Shown here: one piece after another, positions 1 through 10,794 of the stretch | Layout of the letters: each line of letters opens with the position of its first letter | Position numbering within the stretch: the first letter of the stretch is position 1 | Assembly (NCBI GenBank): GCA_002221725.1 | Contig: NJFT01000008.1 | Location: 248,001 to 312,000 of the forward strand | Origin: Scedosporium boydii | Taxonomy: Eukaryota; Ascomycota; Sordariomycetes; Microascales; Microascaceae | Length of the DNA: 64,000 nt | Direction of reading: 5' to 3' | Translations under genes and position numbers: made by a program | The notes under the pieces: generated by a model | What the model saw: only the letters and a program-made list of their open reading frames with translations | Databases searched by the model: none | What the model was told of the DNA's origin: nothing

Positions 1-561
1 CGATAGCCTGGCAGGCGATTTTCCCTTGGAAGGGACCGAGGATGAGGCTTTTGCCTGAAGGATCCGAACGGTCAAGGGTGTAAAATCCTGGTTTCGAGTG
101 GCGTGGCATGAGCGGCAGCGCGAACCACGGAAGCAAAGAGAAGGACGTACCGGCCCAATTTACGTGAGAGCTTGGCTCAGCTAGGGACTTGTATGCGTGC
201 CATAGAAGGGAAGCTATGTTGGCCGTGTTGCTTAGGACATCGTGAGCATGGGCCAGCCTGAGAGGGTGAGTTGGTAGTAATGTGAGGCTGCAAAAGCTTA
301 CCAGACCTAGGACAGGCAGAGTTAGCACTCTTTTCTCATCAAATGCAAAGTCGGATAAAAACTTATGAGATGGATCTTACCCAATTCCGTTGATCGGACA
401 CAAGACTCTCCGCTTGTAACAGGACCAGATCGTAGACCTGCTCTTTGGTGAGATCACTAGCGAAATTGGCGGCGTCGGCGTGGACCTGGTGGATGAGATG
501 AGCATCTTATATCAAGGGATTCATGATGGCGGGCAAAGCTAAGGGGGGCTATATGTACCAT
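1..561 (-). CDS. Free methionine-R-sulfoxide reductase (GAF domain), 3' part outside window
   Basis: Partial gene on the minus strand; my model is complement(join(<1..87, 151..230, 302..306, 381..485, 559..561)). The visible 93 residues contain VHADAANF near the N-terminus, then QRNWVCNTANIASLLW, VNWAGFY and LILGPFQGKIACQ, the order and wording of the fungal/bacterial fRMsr family (GAF-fold enzymes reducing free L-methionine-(R)-S-oxide with thioredoxin). The Cys of ACQ is one of the family's redox cysteines; the others lie past the window edge. All introns are GT-AG, 63-74 nt long. The 5-nt exon GTCTG (302..306) is needed to keep frame and supplies the Val-Cys of NWVCN. The first exon is modelled as ATG alone, because the next exon opens directly with VHADA; that start is the least certain part. 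The gene diverges from the dienelactone hydrolase at 1841. Confidence 0.8.
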
Positions 562-1840
562 GGTGGTGGTGATGATAGTGGGTATGAGTAGGCGGGGGAG
601 GGAGGGATCTTCAATGTTCTTGATGGTGCTAGCGTCGAGTAATCTTGGTCGGCTCAATATATCAATTGATATATGTACCTGTCCTGAGATTCACCTTACA
701 GCCGTGATGAATGATGAATGTGATGAATGGTGAGGATTGGCTGAAAAAGGAAAAAGTCAGTTGGTGAAGCCTCATGTTAGTGGGGGAGTGAATGACGCGA
801 TCCACTTGACGACACTAATCCTCCGTCCACCACTACTTTTGTAAGCCCTGAGCAAATCTCAAGTCGCATTGGATTCCACTGGCGCATCTGCATCTACGTC
901 TGCATCTGTATCCTGTACCCGCAATTGATCAATTGGATTGTTCTAAATCTGTCTCCGCATGCGTCCCAATCGGACGGGGAGGGAGCCGTTCTCGGTCAAA
1001 GTCGATTGGATCGTCTTGTCTTTCAGAGGAGCACTTGACGGTCTCACAAATTTCATCCTCTTCCTGTAAATCTACCCATGCAAGCCTCTCAAGAGCTAAA
1101 AGAAAAAAAAATTTTGAGAAATAAATAATAATAATAGAAGAGCAATTTAAGCTGTCAATAGAAGCATTTCATAAATATTGGGGATGCGCAGTATGTTGTG
1201 TTGAATCGAGCGCGGAGGAAAGAAAATGCTACCAAAAGACCCAAAAAAACAAAAAGATCACTCGCGGGTTGCTCCCGGGATTGAATCGCTGGAGGCTTCC
1301 CACGAGCTACGAAAATTGCAAAATTTCTAACCCTCTGCGCGCTCCAATGGCCACTTGGCCGCTGGTCGCAGTGTTACCGGTAATACTTGAGCTGCTCGGT
1401 TGGGAGTTCTTGCCAGATCATCGTATATGAAGTTAGTTTTTGGAAGGTGTTGGTGAAGATCGATCCATGCGTCATGGCTCCATGACTCCTTCCTCGTCTT
1501 CCTCTTCCACTGCCCCGAATCGAGACAGAAACTTCGCTTCCTCCGCATCGTTGACTCTCCCCTTCTGTCGCTGAAGGCAATTGACATATGGATTGCACAC
1601 TATGAAACACCCAGAGTAAATCTCATTGTGAACAACTTGAACTCAAGATCAAATGTCAGTGTGAATACGAATCCCTCGGCTCCCCTTCAACACCCAACAG
1701 GTGACCTGTTCCAGCCACCTTCCTCACTCTCCGCCCAACCGAAACCAGCTCAGCTCTGACCATATCATCCATCCTCCCCTTCCCTTTTTCATATCCTCAT
1801 TCCCCAGCTCACTCTCAAATAATCCCCTCGAAACGCGATC
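562..1840. other. Intergenic spacer between divergent genes
   Basis: I see no coding sequence here. It is the shared upstream region of the methionine sulfoxide reductase (minus) and the dienelactone hydrolase (plus). It holds one copy of the tRNA-like element (1241..1430). The last 150 bases before 1841 are C/T-rich, as is common in fungal promoters. Confidence 0.6.
1241..1430 (-). mobile_element. tRNA-like SINE-type element, copy A
   Basis: Read on the minus strand, this ~190-bp segment has a near-consensus pol III A box (GGCCAAGTGG, complement of 1351..1360), a B-box-like GATTCAATCCC (complement of 1277..1287) about 70 nt downstream, and a run of T at its 3' end (complement of 1241..1256). 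It aligns end to end with the segment at 43641..43830: conserved blocks include CGAGCAGCTCA, GGCCAAGTGG, TTGCAATTTTCGTAGCTC and GGGAGCAACCCGCGAG, with scattered substitutions and small gaps. Two diverged copies, internal promoter boxes and a terminal T run suggest a tRNA-derived SINE. A tRNA pseudogene duplicated with its flanks is the alternative. No flanking target-site duplication was evident by eye. Confidence 0.55.
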
Positions 1841-2838
1841 ATGACCAGTTCAGTTCCCAAATTCTGCGCCAAATGCTTCCAGGGCACCCTCCGCGGTGAC
1901 CTGGAACCCACCGGCACCGTCGAGACCATCCACGGGCTCCCAACCTACGTCGCCCGTCCCGATCCGCCCGCCGTCGCAACCGGAATCGTTGTCATCATTC
2001 CGGACGCCTTCGGCTGGGAGCTCCGCAACACTCGTGCCCTCGCCGATTCGTATGCGCGGAGGATCCCTGCCGTTGTTTTGTTGCCTGACCTCATGGCCGG
2101 TGAGTTGGTTCCCTTTGACCCGCTTTTTTTTGGCCCACGAGGAAAACTACTGTTAAGATTTGAGGTGGACTAACACGAAGAGCAAACGGCTACGACAAAA
2201 AAAAAGGCCATGCATTTCCAATAAATCTGCTGCCGCTTTCCGACGAGATCGCAGCCGAGTCGACTACCTTTGCGCGACGCACCTTCGTGCTCAAGCCTAA
2301 ATTCTACCTATCCCTCGCATATCACTACATCCCTTTCCTAACTAGCTTACGACCCCCGGTCACCCTCTCCCGTTTACAGACCTACCTCACCGCACTCAAG
2401 GCGGAACCTCCTGCACCGTTCCTTCCCTCAACTCCCCCCAAGATCGGCGTCGCCGGTTTCTGCTGGGGCGGCAAATACGCCATCCTCCTCTGCCACCCTC
2501 CCGATCCGGGCAACGAAAACCCCGTCACCTGCGCCTTCACGGCTCACCCTTCCCTCGTCGACGTGCCACGGGAAATCAACCCCATCGCCCTCCCGCTGAG
2601 CCTCGCCAACGGAGTCACGGATGAGTGGATGACGGGGGAGAAGGTGGCCGAGTTCAAGCGGGTGCTTGATATCAAGGGGAACTGCGAGACGAGGTTGTAT
2701 GATGGCGCGAAGCATGGGTTTGCTGTTAGGGGGGATCCGAATGATGAGAGGCAGGCGAGGTTTGGGATAGAGGCTGAGGATCAGGCTGTTGCTTGGTATA
2801 AGAAGCACTTCGAGGCCGTCGCTGAAGGATCGAACTGA
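1841..2838 (+). CDS. Dienelactone hydrolase family protein
   Basis: Two exons, join(1841..2099, 2183..2838), giving 304 residues; the intron starts GTGAGT and ends CTAACACGAAGAG, and splicing joins DLMA to NGYD in frame. It is an alpha/beta hydrolase of the DLH family. The nucleophile elbow GVAGFCWGG carries Cys180 in place of the usual serine, the acid is probably Asp233 (NGVTDEW), and the base is His264 (GAKHGF). The N-terminal Cys-x2-Cys (FCAKCFQG) is typical of the fungal AIM2-like subgroup. The family hydrolyses small esters and lactones; the substrate here is unknown and a cytosolic location is likely, as no signal peptide is visible. The gene converges on the SCP2 gene, whose 3' end lies 321 bases away. 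Confidence 0.9.
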
Positions 2839-3159
2839 GGAACTACGAATATTGTGATATTAGGGTTACGCGCACATCGAGTAGTCTTTTTTTCCCACAA
2901 GGTTAATGTGTAATTATAAAAGCCGTCACGTCATAGGGAAAGAGGTCCTACAATATTGTACATTTCCATTCCTGTCCTTCCCAAGAATTCCGCGCCCCCT
3001 TGACCGGACCGTAAACCTTTCCCCTCCCCTTCCCCTTGAACGTTTGCCTCCTCTAAAAACTATGCCAAAGGTATCATATACTGAAAGATTTTTTTTGGAG
3101 CCAAAGAAAAAAAGAGAGAACGGAAGAGAGCGAAAGAGAAAGAAGAAAGAAAAAGTAAT

Positions 3160-3808
3160 TTAGAGCTTGGCCTTGGACTGGGCCTTCTTGAGAATGGGCT
3201 CCATCTTCGTCGCCTTCATGACGTCGCCCTTGATCTTGAGCTGACCGCCCATGAAGAGCCTCTGGGCGTTGGCCTTGCCGGTGACGAGCTTGCCGAAGTT
3301 GTCGTCGGAAAGGATGAGGGTGACTATCACGGTACGAGTTAGTTTTACACTTTCTTTTTTTTTTTTTTTCCTTTTCCCAACGCCCGGTTTTGCGGCGCGG
3401 AGAGGTAGAGCAGCGAGTCTAGGAAAAGTCGGGGGTTTGGGGTGGGGAAAGGCCGGATATAACTCACCAGTCGGCTTGGCCGGAACACCCTTGAATACCT
3501 CACCCTTCTCCTTGAGGTCAATGTACCAGCTCTCCTCCTCGCCAGCCGTGTTCTTGAGGGTGAAGGCGAAGACGGCGCCGCCCTGCTTGATGGCGTCCTT
3601 GCGATCGGCGTCGCTCGCGGTAAGAGCGGCGTTGATGGCGTCGAAGGCGGCGGAGGAGGGGAAGTTGTCTGTGAGGGACAATCGAATGTACGTTAGTTTA
3701 CGTTGCGTTCTTGGGGGTTTCGGAATTAAATGGACATCCTGTGCGAATATGCGACGAGGAACGATCGCAAGACAACAAGGTTGGAGACGCACCGTTCTTG
3801 AGAGACAT
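3160..3808 (-). CDS. SCP2 sterol-carrier / POX18-like peroxisomal lipid-transfer protein
   Basis: Three exons, complement(join(3160..3323, 3468..3668, 3793..3808)), 126 residues. The first exon encodes only MSLKN plus one base; introns run GTGCGT...CACAG and GTGAGT...GATAG, the second with a CTAAC branch point. The product is a single SCP2 domain: SSAAFDAINAAL, then AVFAFTLKN, ESWYIDLKEKG, and the lipid-pocket end VTLILSDDNFGKLVTGKANA followed by QRLFMGGQLKIKGDVMKA. The C-terminus ends AKL, a type-1 peroxisomal targeting signal. Short stand-alone SCP2 proteins such as yeast POX18/PXP-18 bind acyl-CoAs or sterols in peroxisomes and accompany fatty-acid oxidation. Length and domain match that family fully. 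Confidence 0.93.
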
Positions 3809-4321
3809 GGTTGCGGTGATGAGAGATACTTCGTAGAGAATCGAAAGGAGGTCTCGGAAGGTTCGAGTTTCGGATGACGAGGATTTGTGGGATGAGAACG
3901 AGGAATTACAGAGTTAGAAGAGAAGTAAGTTAACAGGATGGAGAGAAAATAGCACTTCAAGAGGGAAACCAGGTAAGATTTAAAGAATCCTGTCCTGTCG
4001 TCGGAGGTTCCAAGGCGTCAAGTGACAAATGATACTGTACCGAGGTCGCGGCGCATTTGGAAGCTTATGAGAGGAAAGAACTTCCCCCAAAATCGAGGCA
4101 TGTGAGAGCTCAACTTGAGTTGGGGAAAGGCACCCCCAAGTTTCCCCCCGCCTGCAGCACAGTCTAGACTCGCAAACTACACCACACTAGGGTACATTCC
4201 CGTTCGTGCGACTTGTTACCCCACTGAACCAGGGTTAAAGTATCCATCACACGTAACACCACGCAATCAATACATTGGGGTACTTCAAATTGATCAGTCC
4301 GCTTCATTCGAGGAGGTCAAT

Positions 4322-4345
4322 CTCCGTTCTCTCCGTTCTCTCCGT
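4322..4345 (+). repeat. 9-bp tandem repeat (CTCCGTTCT)
   Basis: Two full units of CTCCGTTCT and a third partial unit CTCCGT, head to tail. Confidence 0.8.
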
Positions 4346-5173
4346 CGGGCCAACTTTGACCCCCAGAATGAAGGTGCCACCATCCATTGTCACAGCTGAC
4401 TACTTCGTACAAGTCGAGGATTCCACTTCGTGCTTTCAGATGCCTCCTCCCGGCGCCAAGACCAAATCAATCTCGGAAATAGGAATGTGCGATCAACAAC
4501 ATTGAGCCATCAACTTCCCCCAAACGTAGGCTATCACATGCTCCTAATGACGTACTTACTCCCAGACTTTCAGGTGTGCTTGAGTCTAGCCGCCTCTCTC
4601 TCGGCAGACGCTTCTTTTTATGGACCCCAACCCCAGATCCAGGAGCCGAGCAACAATTCAAAGTCGTTGAACCCATCTTATCTGTCTGTCGAATATTCCG
4701 CCCTCCTCTCCAAAGGATGAATCTGTTGTGCGCTGTTCAGCCCATCTTCAAAGTTCGTGTCAGCCAAACTTTAACAACTGAAGCTACCACCATATTCCAG
4801 CTCCCCAGATTTTCGCCATGTGATGGGTGCCGGGCGTCGTGGCTTCGGTTCCAGGTCCAAGCAGCTTTGCGGCTTTTGAAGCAACCTTAACGCCAGAGCG
4901 GATGGATGCATGGCAGATCTCGTGGCTAGCGCAGCTGGCCCTTCGTCGGCGAAGACAGTCGTGGTGCAGTTCTTGCCCTTCTCACATGTCACTGATCTGA
5001 ACCATTGCCGAATAATCATCTGTGGACGGCTGTGCCGTATGCGAATACGCGAATAGACATCAATTGATGCCCATCGACGATTATTTCTGCACTCGAAGAT
5101 GTGGTCGGTTCATGAGAAACGAAAAAAGGTCTAATTAAAGTGACGAGCAAGAAACCACATATAATGAATGAAT

Positions 5174-5228
5174 GACTCGCAGTAAAATATTAACGACTCG
5201 CAGTAAAATATTAACGACTCGCAAGAAA
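5174..5228 (+). repeat. 21-bp tandem repeat
   Basis: The unit starts GACTCGCAGTAAAATATTAA and is 21 bases long. Starts are at 5174, 5195 and 5216; the third copy diverges after GACTCGCA. It lies 150 bases past the GH72 stop codon, probably in or just after that gene's 3' untranslated region. Confidence 0.85.
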
Positions 5229-5374
5229 ACATGAATACCTCTTAATCCGTGTTATTTGAAACTATTCATGGACCGCCTTTCCCATTATGAGACCGACCAA
5301 GACTGAAAAACTGAATAAATTTCCCTTTTCTTTTTTTCCCCGATGCAAATGCTTCACTGCACTTCCCCAACTAC

Positions 5375-6966
5375 TTACAGGAGGAGGGTGCCGAAGAGGC
5401 TGAAGGCGAGGGCACCACCGGTAACGAGCACAGCACCAACGCCAAGGTCGATACGGCCAGCGGCATCCTTGCTGGAGGCGCCCTCCTTGCTGCTTCCGGT
5501 AACGTTGGTCGAAGAGACACCAGAGTCCCAGTCGGTCTGAGAGCCCTTGCCGGCGAGACCCTGACCGGTACCGGCACCATCCTTGAAATACTTCTCAGCA
5601 GTCGTGGGCATGGCGGGCAGGACATCGGGGTCGACCTCCCAGATGGAGTCCTTGGTAGGGCAAGCGACGGCGTGGGTGGTGGAGGCGGCACCGCCGGCAC
5701 CGGTGGGTGCGGGGTATTTAGCAAGAGCCTTGGAGAAGTTGTCAAACTCCTTGAGATCGGTAATAGTGTCGTCCTTGTTGATCTTGACAATACCGAAGCC
5801 GTTCGACTCCATGCTGTACTCGTACATGAGACCGCCGGAATAGACACCAGTCATGTTAGCGCTCATGAGCGCCCCAATTTCGTTGAAGTCACGTCCGTTC
5901 GTCGTGCAACCATACTCAGAAAGGCTGGGAAGTAGCGTTTTAGTTAATATACACGCTTCAAACTTACTCCCCTGTCGAGCAAGGGCGAGGAGGTGTACTC
6001 ACAAGATAGGAAGACCGTAGTCGGTAAAGTTCTTGACTTTCTTGTCCCACTCCGCAGTCACGAAGTCCGTGTTGCACCAGGAGTAGTCATTCTAAAAGTC
6101 ACTAGTCAGTATTGAAACATCACGAAACCCTCCAGTGGACATGGCCTAGTTGAGATCGAACGTACGAAAGCGAAGAAGTCGCTGCGAGTGTCGTCGGGAC
6201 CACAGTTGAAGTAGTGCGCGGTCTGCATACGGTTGTCCGAAACATCGGCAGCGGAGTAACCAACGGGAATGCTGCGGTATCCACGAGCCTTGATGTACCC
6301 CCTCATATCACGAGTCACGGCCTTGACGTAGGGAGCACTGATTGTGGTACCAGGCTCCTCATTGATGACTTCATTACCCGAGAAGAAGGCGAGTGTGTTG
6401 GTGTATTTGGAGAACATGTCGATGGTGGCAAAGACGTTCTGGAGGTAGGCGCCGTTGTACGAAGGGAAAGGCTCCTTTCGGTTGATGGAGTACTTGGGGG
6501 TGTTGGCGTCGAGGACGAGGTAGATGCCGGCATCTGCGAGAGCGTTCATGCACTCGTCGTGGTTCAAGGTATTGTCGACCATGTAAACACGGATAGTGTT
6601 GACGCCCAACTTCTTGAACTGCGCAATATCACGCTTGCAGACGGTGGGTTCGGCGAGAGGATCTACGTCAGAAGAGGAACCACCGGGTTGGTAATCGACG
6701 CCGCGGATATAGAATCGAGCGTTGCCGGCCCAGAAAGCTGTCCGAACGTCATGTCTGTTAACCACATGCCTTTTTGGAAATGCGAAATAAAATCCGAGGG
6801 ATATCCTGGCCGCAACTGCCTAAATCGAGTGAGATTGTTCCTTACCATTTCCGGAGACGCTGACAGCGGGGAGGGAAGCAGCGCGGTTAGGGAGCTGCTT
6901 CTCGGTTCTGGTTGGGTTGGCGGAGGCGAGACCCGCGAGGGCCGAGAGAAGGACGGCGGACTTCAT
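5375..6966 (-). CDS. GPI-anchored GH72 beta-1,3-glucanosyltransferase (Gas/Gel family)
   Basis: Four exons, complement(join(5375..5924, 6003..6091, 6166..6737, 6846..6966)), 443 residues. The product starts with a signal peptide (MKSAVLLSALAGLASA) and ends with a serine-rich stretch and a hydrophobic tail (GAVLVTGGALAFSLFGTLLL) after small residues, as in GPI-anchored proteins. The GH72 core has FYIRGVDYQPGG, GVNTIRVYMVD, the acid/base Glu163 in FFSGNEVINE and the nucleophile Glu264 in FLSEYGC. The enzyme cuts and rejoins beta-1,3-glucan chains at the outer plasma membrane to build the wall. There is no room for an X8/CBM43 domain, so it belongs to the GAS subclass without that module. All splice phases close exactly. 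Confidence 0.95.
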
Positions 6967-9619
6967 AGCGACGAATATGTCGGTACGAGGCTGTATGGTG
7001 ATAACTTAATTGATCGATCGCAGTGTTCGTGTAGTCGGGTGCGCTTCGTTTCGCGTGTCGGTGGTTGGATCGAGGGCAAAAGTAATTAAAACACGAGTAA
7101 CCGAAAATAAACAAAAGCCAACAACGAATGAGTTGGCTTTACTAACGAGGGTACGAAGGATGAAAATGTGAAGATGAATTGGGATTCCACTATAAAAAAA
7201 AAAAATAAGGAAAGAGCGATTGTGGAGGGAATGAAGACGGAGTCGAAGTTGGAAAGACAAACCCGCGAGGTGAGGTGGATATGGCTCTCGTTTATCAAAC
7301 TGGGGAGTGGTGTGAAGGGTGTTGTGGTACACTGCATGTACACCTTCAGGGGTAATACTGCAAGGATAGACGAAGTATTGCCGGAGAGGGCGGTCACTAG
7401 ATACTTCATAGGCTGGGATTGCACAGTGTGACGGGGTGGCTAGTTTCCCGAAGCGCTCATGTACAAATACGCCAAAGTTATGTGCTTTTGTACTTCGAAT
7501 GGACTGCGATTTCCATTCAATTTAACCAGTATTTACACTGGGCGCAAGATTACATATGCGACACCGAGGGGGCTGCAGTGAGAGAAGACATCAATCGATG
7601 ATTGCCATTTAATACAATCGTAAATTGGCACTCAAGTGACTGATACATTTGCTTCTTGGCTAAATTATATTCCATTAAAATGTAGCAAATACCAAGACTT
7701 TAATGTCACAAATTGTTTCCAATGTCTACACTATTGATACATTGTCAGATTTTATCTCGAGCATTGCTCTATTCCTCGACCAAGTACCGCAAAGTACGAA
7801 GTACGAAATATTACGACCTCTCCTATGGAGTACCTCTTCCGTGGTGTCCTCGCTGTCGTCGATACGAGATCTGGTGAGTGAAATTGCTCCGAGGAAGAGA
7901 TGATGCGGCATAACTTCCACGCACCTATTCACTTACAGGGGGCAATCTCGAACTTCGACGAATGCTCCATTATAGCGTCGTTACATTCCTACGAAGCATA
8001 TCTTCACTGTATAGATCTGGCTTCTGATTTCGATCTTCGAAGATTGGCCATGGAATCGCCTCTGGGACCCTGAAGCCAAGGAAAATACTCATTTGAAACA
8101 GACCATCTTGGAGCTCGTGTTCTATCCTCAAGGGGTGAGGGCGGACTAACTGGATACGCAAGGGCAGAGTGGATCACCTCCATGTGCACTGCCACCATTT
8201 ATAGGAGGGTCCAAAGAAACTCGAGCGCCAACTTGTTTAGAGGTGAGATCAGTAGGCGTTTTCCACACCATTGGCCCACTCTCATAACACTGACCTGACG
8301 ACAAGCCAATTTGGTATCCGTCTGTTCCCCTGAAGAGGTGGGACGCCACCGAGAAGTCCGCATTATCCTCGATACATATCATTGGCCCCGGCTCAGAGCG
8401 GAAGCCCAAAACCGGATTTGGGGGAAAGGGCTTCTCGAATGAGCGACATCTGCTCTTCAGAACACGAAGGATGTGGACTATTTGCAAAATCAATGATCAT
8501 GAAATGAAGGATCTATCAAATACTCTACTATACTCTTGGTCAAGTGGATCAGGTTCGCCGTCAAGGATGACGCCGGACCAAACAAGAACTCGCTGTATCA
8601 GGAGATTGCAGTATCATCTCTTTTACCGAACATCAAATGAGTATACTCATAGGCAAGAGGTGAGAGAGAGAGAACTCCGCGACAATGAAGTCTCTTTTTT
8701 CTGGATTACGCGGCGTTTCGTGTCTTCCTCGGTTTTCTCCACCAGCTGCCAATCCAAGCGCCAATGTCAAACCAGCTCGCTGCAGTCTGCTTCCTCGATC
8801 CAAAACCTTATTCGTTCCCTCACCGCCAACGAACCCACCAAACAGGTGGCTGATCCACCGCAAGAGCAGATGTGCTTGGCCCACTGGACTCCTGGTTGCA
8901 TGCAGGCACCACTACCTGTGCGCTGATTTCCCTTACTGGGGCTCTCCCAGATCTCAACCCGCATTTGCCAAGATTATCACCGCATGGAGATTACAGGGAT
9001 GAAATGCGGGCCGAGAACAGCAAAGTTGATGTGCAAGAAAAAAAGCTTGGCTCCATTTATATTCCCGGCTGTGCATTGCATGCCATGGAAATCTTGTTTG
9101 GATCCTGTAACGCTGGTGCTGGTGCCGGTGCATTCTCCATGCCGTTGATCGAATGACATCAATCCAAGACCTTATTAGTAGAGTATTTCGTTCTTAGTGT
9201 TGGTTATACCATACAAACTGACAATGTCGCCCTGCCCTGACCGCCCTCGCCCAAGTACCGACGTTTTATTAGCTTCATCCTACCTTGACGGTAACCTCAG
9301 TCAAATCCCTGCCCAGATTCAAATATACGATACTATCCCCTTGCCAAATTACGCACACCGACCCCCCTCTCAACAGCCAAGGTCAAGAATGCCTTGCAGA
9401 GTGCCATGCAAGGTAGTGCAGAAGGAGTCCTTGCTGCTTTCTCCTGGTATTTTGATTTGGGACCAGCGGTTCCCTCTTGCGCTGCCCGAAGCACAGCCAG
9501 ATAATGAAGAGCATATAATGCTCGACAAGTAGTACACTCTGAACTTGTGGAGTTCTGAACAGAACGCCCGAGTCCTTGGCAGTGGAATGCTGAGTCAATT
9601 GATGTTTTAAGGGGCGGAA

Positions 9620-9960
9620 AAAAAAAGTGCCAGAAAAGCTCCCCACAAGTTTCGAACTCACAACCTCTCCAAAACTCCCCCCTTCTCCTGTCCCAGAGCA
9701 CCACAGAAAGGCTCAGGACCTCACCAGAGATTCTCGTACGGCAACGGAGATTACCACAGTGTAATGAGGAGACGTTAAAAAAAAAAGAAAAGAAAAGAAA
9801 AAAAAAAAACCACTTCTCCCTCCCCAAATCCCAATTTCCCTTTCCTAATTTCCTCCACGTCTCATGGTTTGACCAGACCGGGTTCCACGCCGGCGCCTTG
9901 CGGAAGTAGTTTGTAAGCAGTGCGTCACCGCTCGACCACTTGAGCTTCCATGACCCGCCG
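9620..9960 (-). other. Possible second tRNA-like / pol III-type segment
   Basis: On the minus strand the segment begins with an A-box-like TGGTCGAGCGGTG (complement of 9926..9938), reminiscent of tRNA-Ser/Leu. About 55 nt later comes a weak B-box-like GTGGAACCC. The segment carries a long T-rich tract (complement of 9777..9810) and ends with GAGTTCGAAACTTGTGGGG followed by T9. It does not align with the elements at 1241 and 43641. I could not fold a complete tRNA, so this may be a decayed tRNA-derived repeat or chance. Confidence 0.25.
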
Positions 9961-10228
9961 AGAACCCAGACCAAAGATCTCATATATAACACATACTCGC
10001 CCGCCCGGTGCAGCCTTGAGGGAGTCTTGTTATGGAAGGAACCAGCCTGCTAATAGTTTCGAGAGCTCTATTCAGAACCCGTCGTCGCCTTGGCAGAAGG
10101 GGAAAACGGGGATGAGAACAAACATATCGCGCCTACAGGAGGCTAGAAGTTGGAATCACCAGCACGGCGTCATCGTCACCTTCGCGAACCCGTCCAAAGC
10201 AAATACTACTACTATTTTGGCTCCAGTT

Positions 10229-10256
10229 CATGATCATGATCATGATCATGATGATG
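10229..10256 (+). repeat. CATGAT microsatellite
   Basis: Four perfect CATGAT units followed by GATG. The repeat is rich in the palindrome ATGATCAT, so it can form hairpins. It lies about 540 bases past the stop codon of the Bzz1-like gene. Confidence 0.85.
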
Positions 10257-10794
10257 CTAGCAAGACAAGGAATCATCAACCACCTCCTATCGAACGCGTG
10301 CTTCTAGACTTTCCCAGTGCATGCTACTGAAATCCATAATGCCTCAATTCCCCTTTCGTGACGGAAAAGGGAGCAAAACCTGTGCTGCTTGGAATGAAAT
10401 GTGCTTTCCTCCGCCATGATGCTAGGATAACGACAACACCTTGCGCCTAATCTTAGCACTACTACTACTAATAGCAAAAGTCGAAAGAATATCGTATAAC
10501 AAGAAAAGAAGCAACCAAAAAAACAAACCCCGAAAGGCTTCGAAACTGCCACTAATAAGCCACGCTCCCCGAACTCCGCGACAAAGACATCCGCGTCCTT
10601 TCCCGTCGATGGATCCCGGGGCTCTCGACCTCTCCCGCGCTCCTCTGGCTCGGACTCTTGACAAGCCTAACGCTCGTCGTCTGCCGCCGCGCAGTCTTCA
10701 CAAGCACCCCATTCATCGCGTCAAAGGGCCGGCCGCCGCCGCCGCCGATTGGGGCCCATGTTGCCGCAGCGGTCCTCGTCGGTTTCACAGGCAC

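Larger units (their letters stand above)
3809..5374. other. Intergenic spacer with two short tandem repeats
   Basis: No supportable gene. The segment contains the 9-bp repeat at 4322..4345, the 21-bp repeat at 5174..5228, and one copy of the dispersed 9-mer TACTTCGTA at 4401..4409. The open frames here are short and show no family resemblance. Confidence 0.55.
6967..10794. other. 3.8-kb gene-poor spacer
   Basis: No convincing gene. Some open frames reach 150-220 codons but have low-complexity or non-protein-like translations. Features seen are one copy of the 9-mer TACGAAGTA (7795..7803, within a run of related GTACGAA words), a tRNA-like segment with A-rich tract (9620..9960), and the CATGAT repeat at 10229. 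Confidence 0.5.

Noticed and set aside
3251..3877. 208-codon open frame on the plus strand over SCP2
   Set aside because: It is antisense to three well-fitting SCP2 exons and runs through the introns.
9333..9992. 219-codon open frame, minus strand
   Set aside because: It contains a long F/K low-complexity run from an A/T tract and overlaps the tRNA-like segment; no domain recognised.
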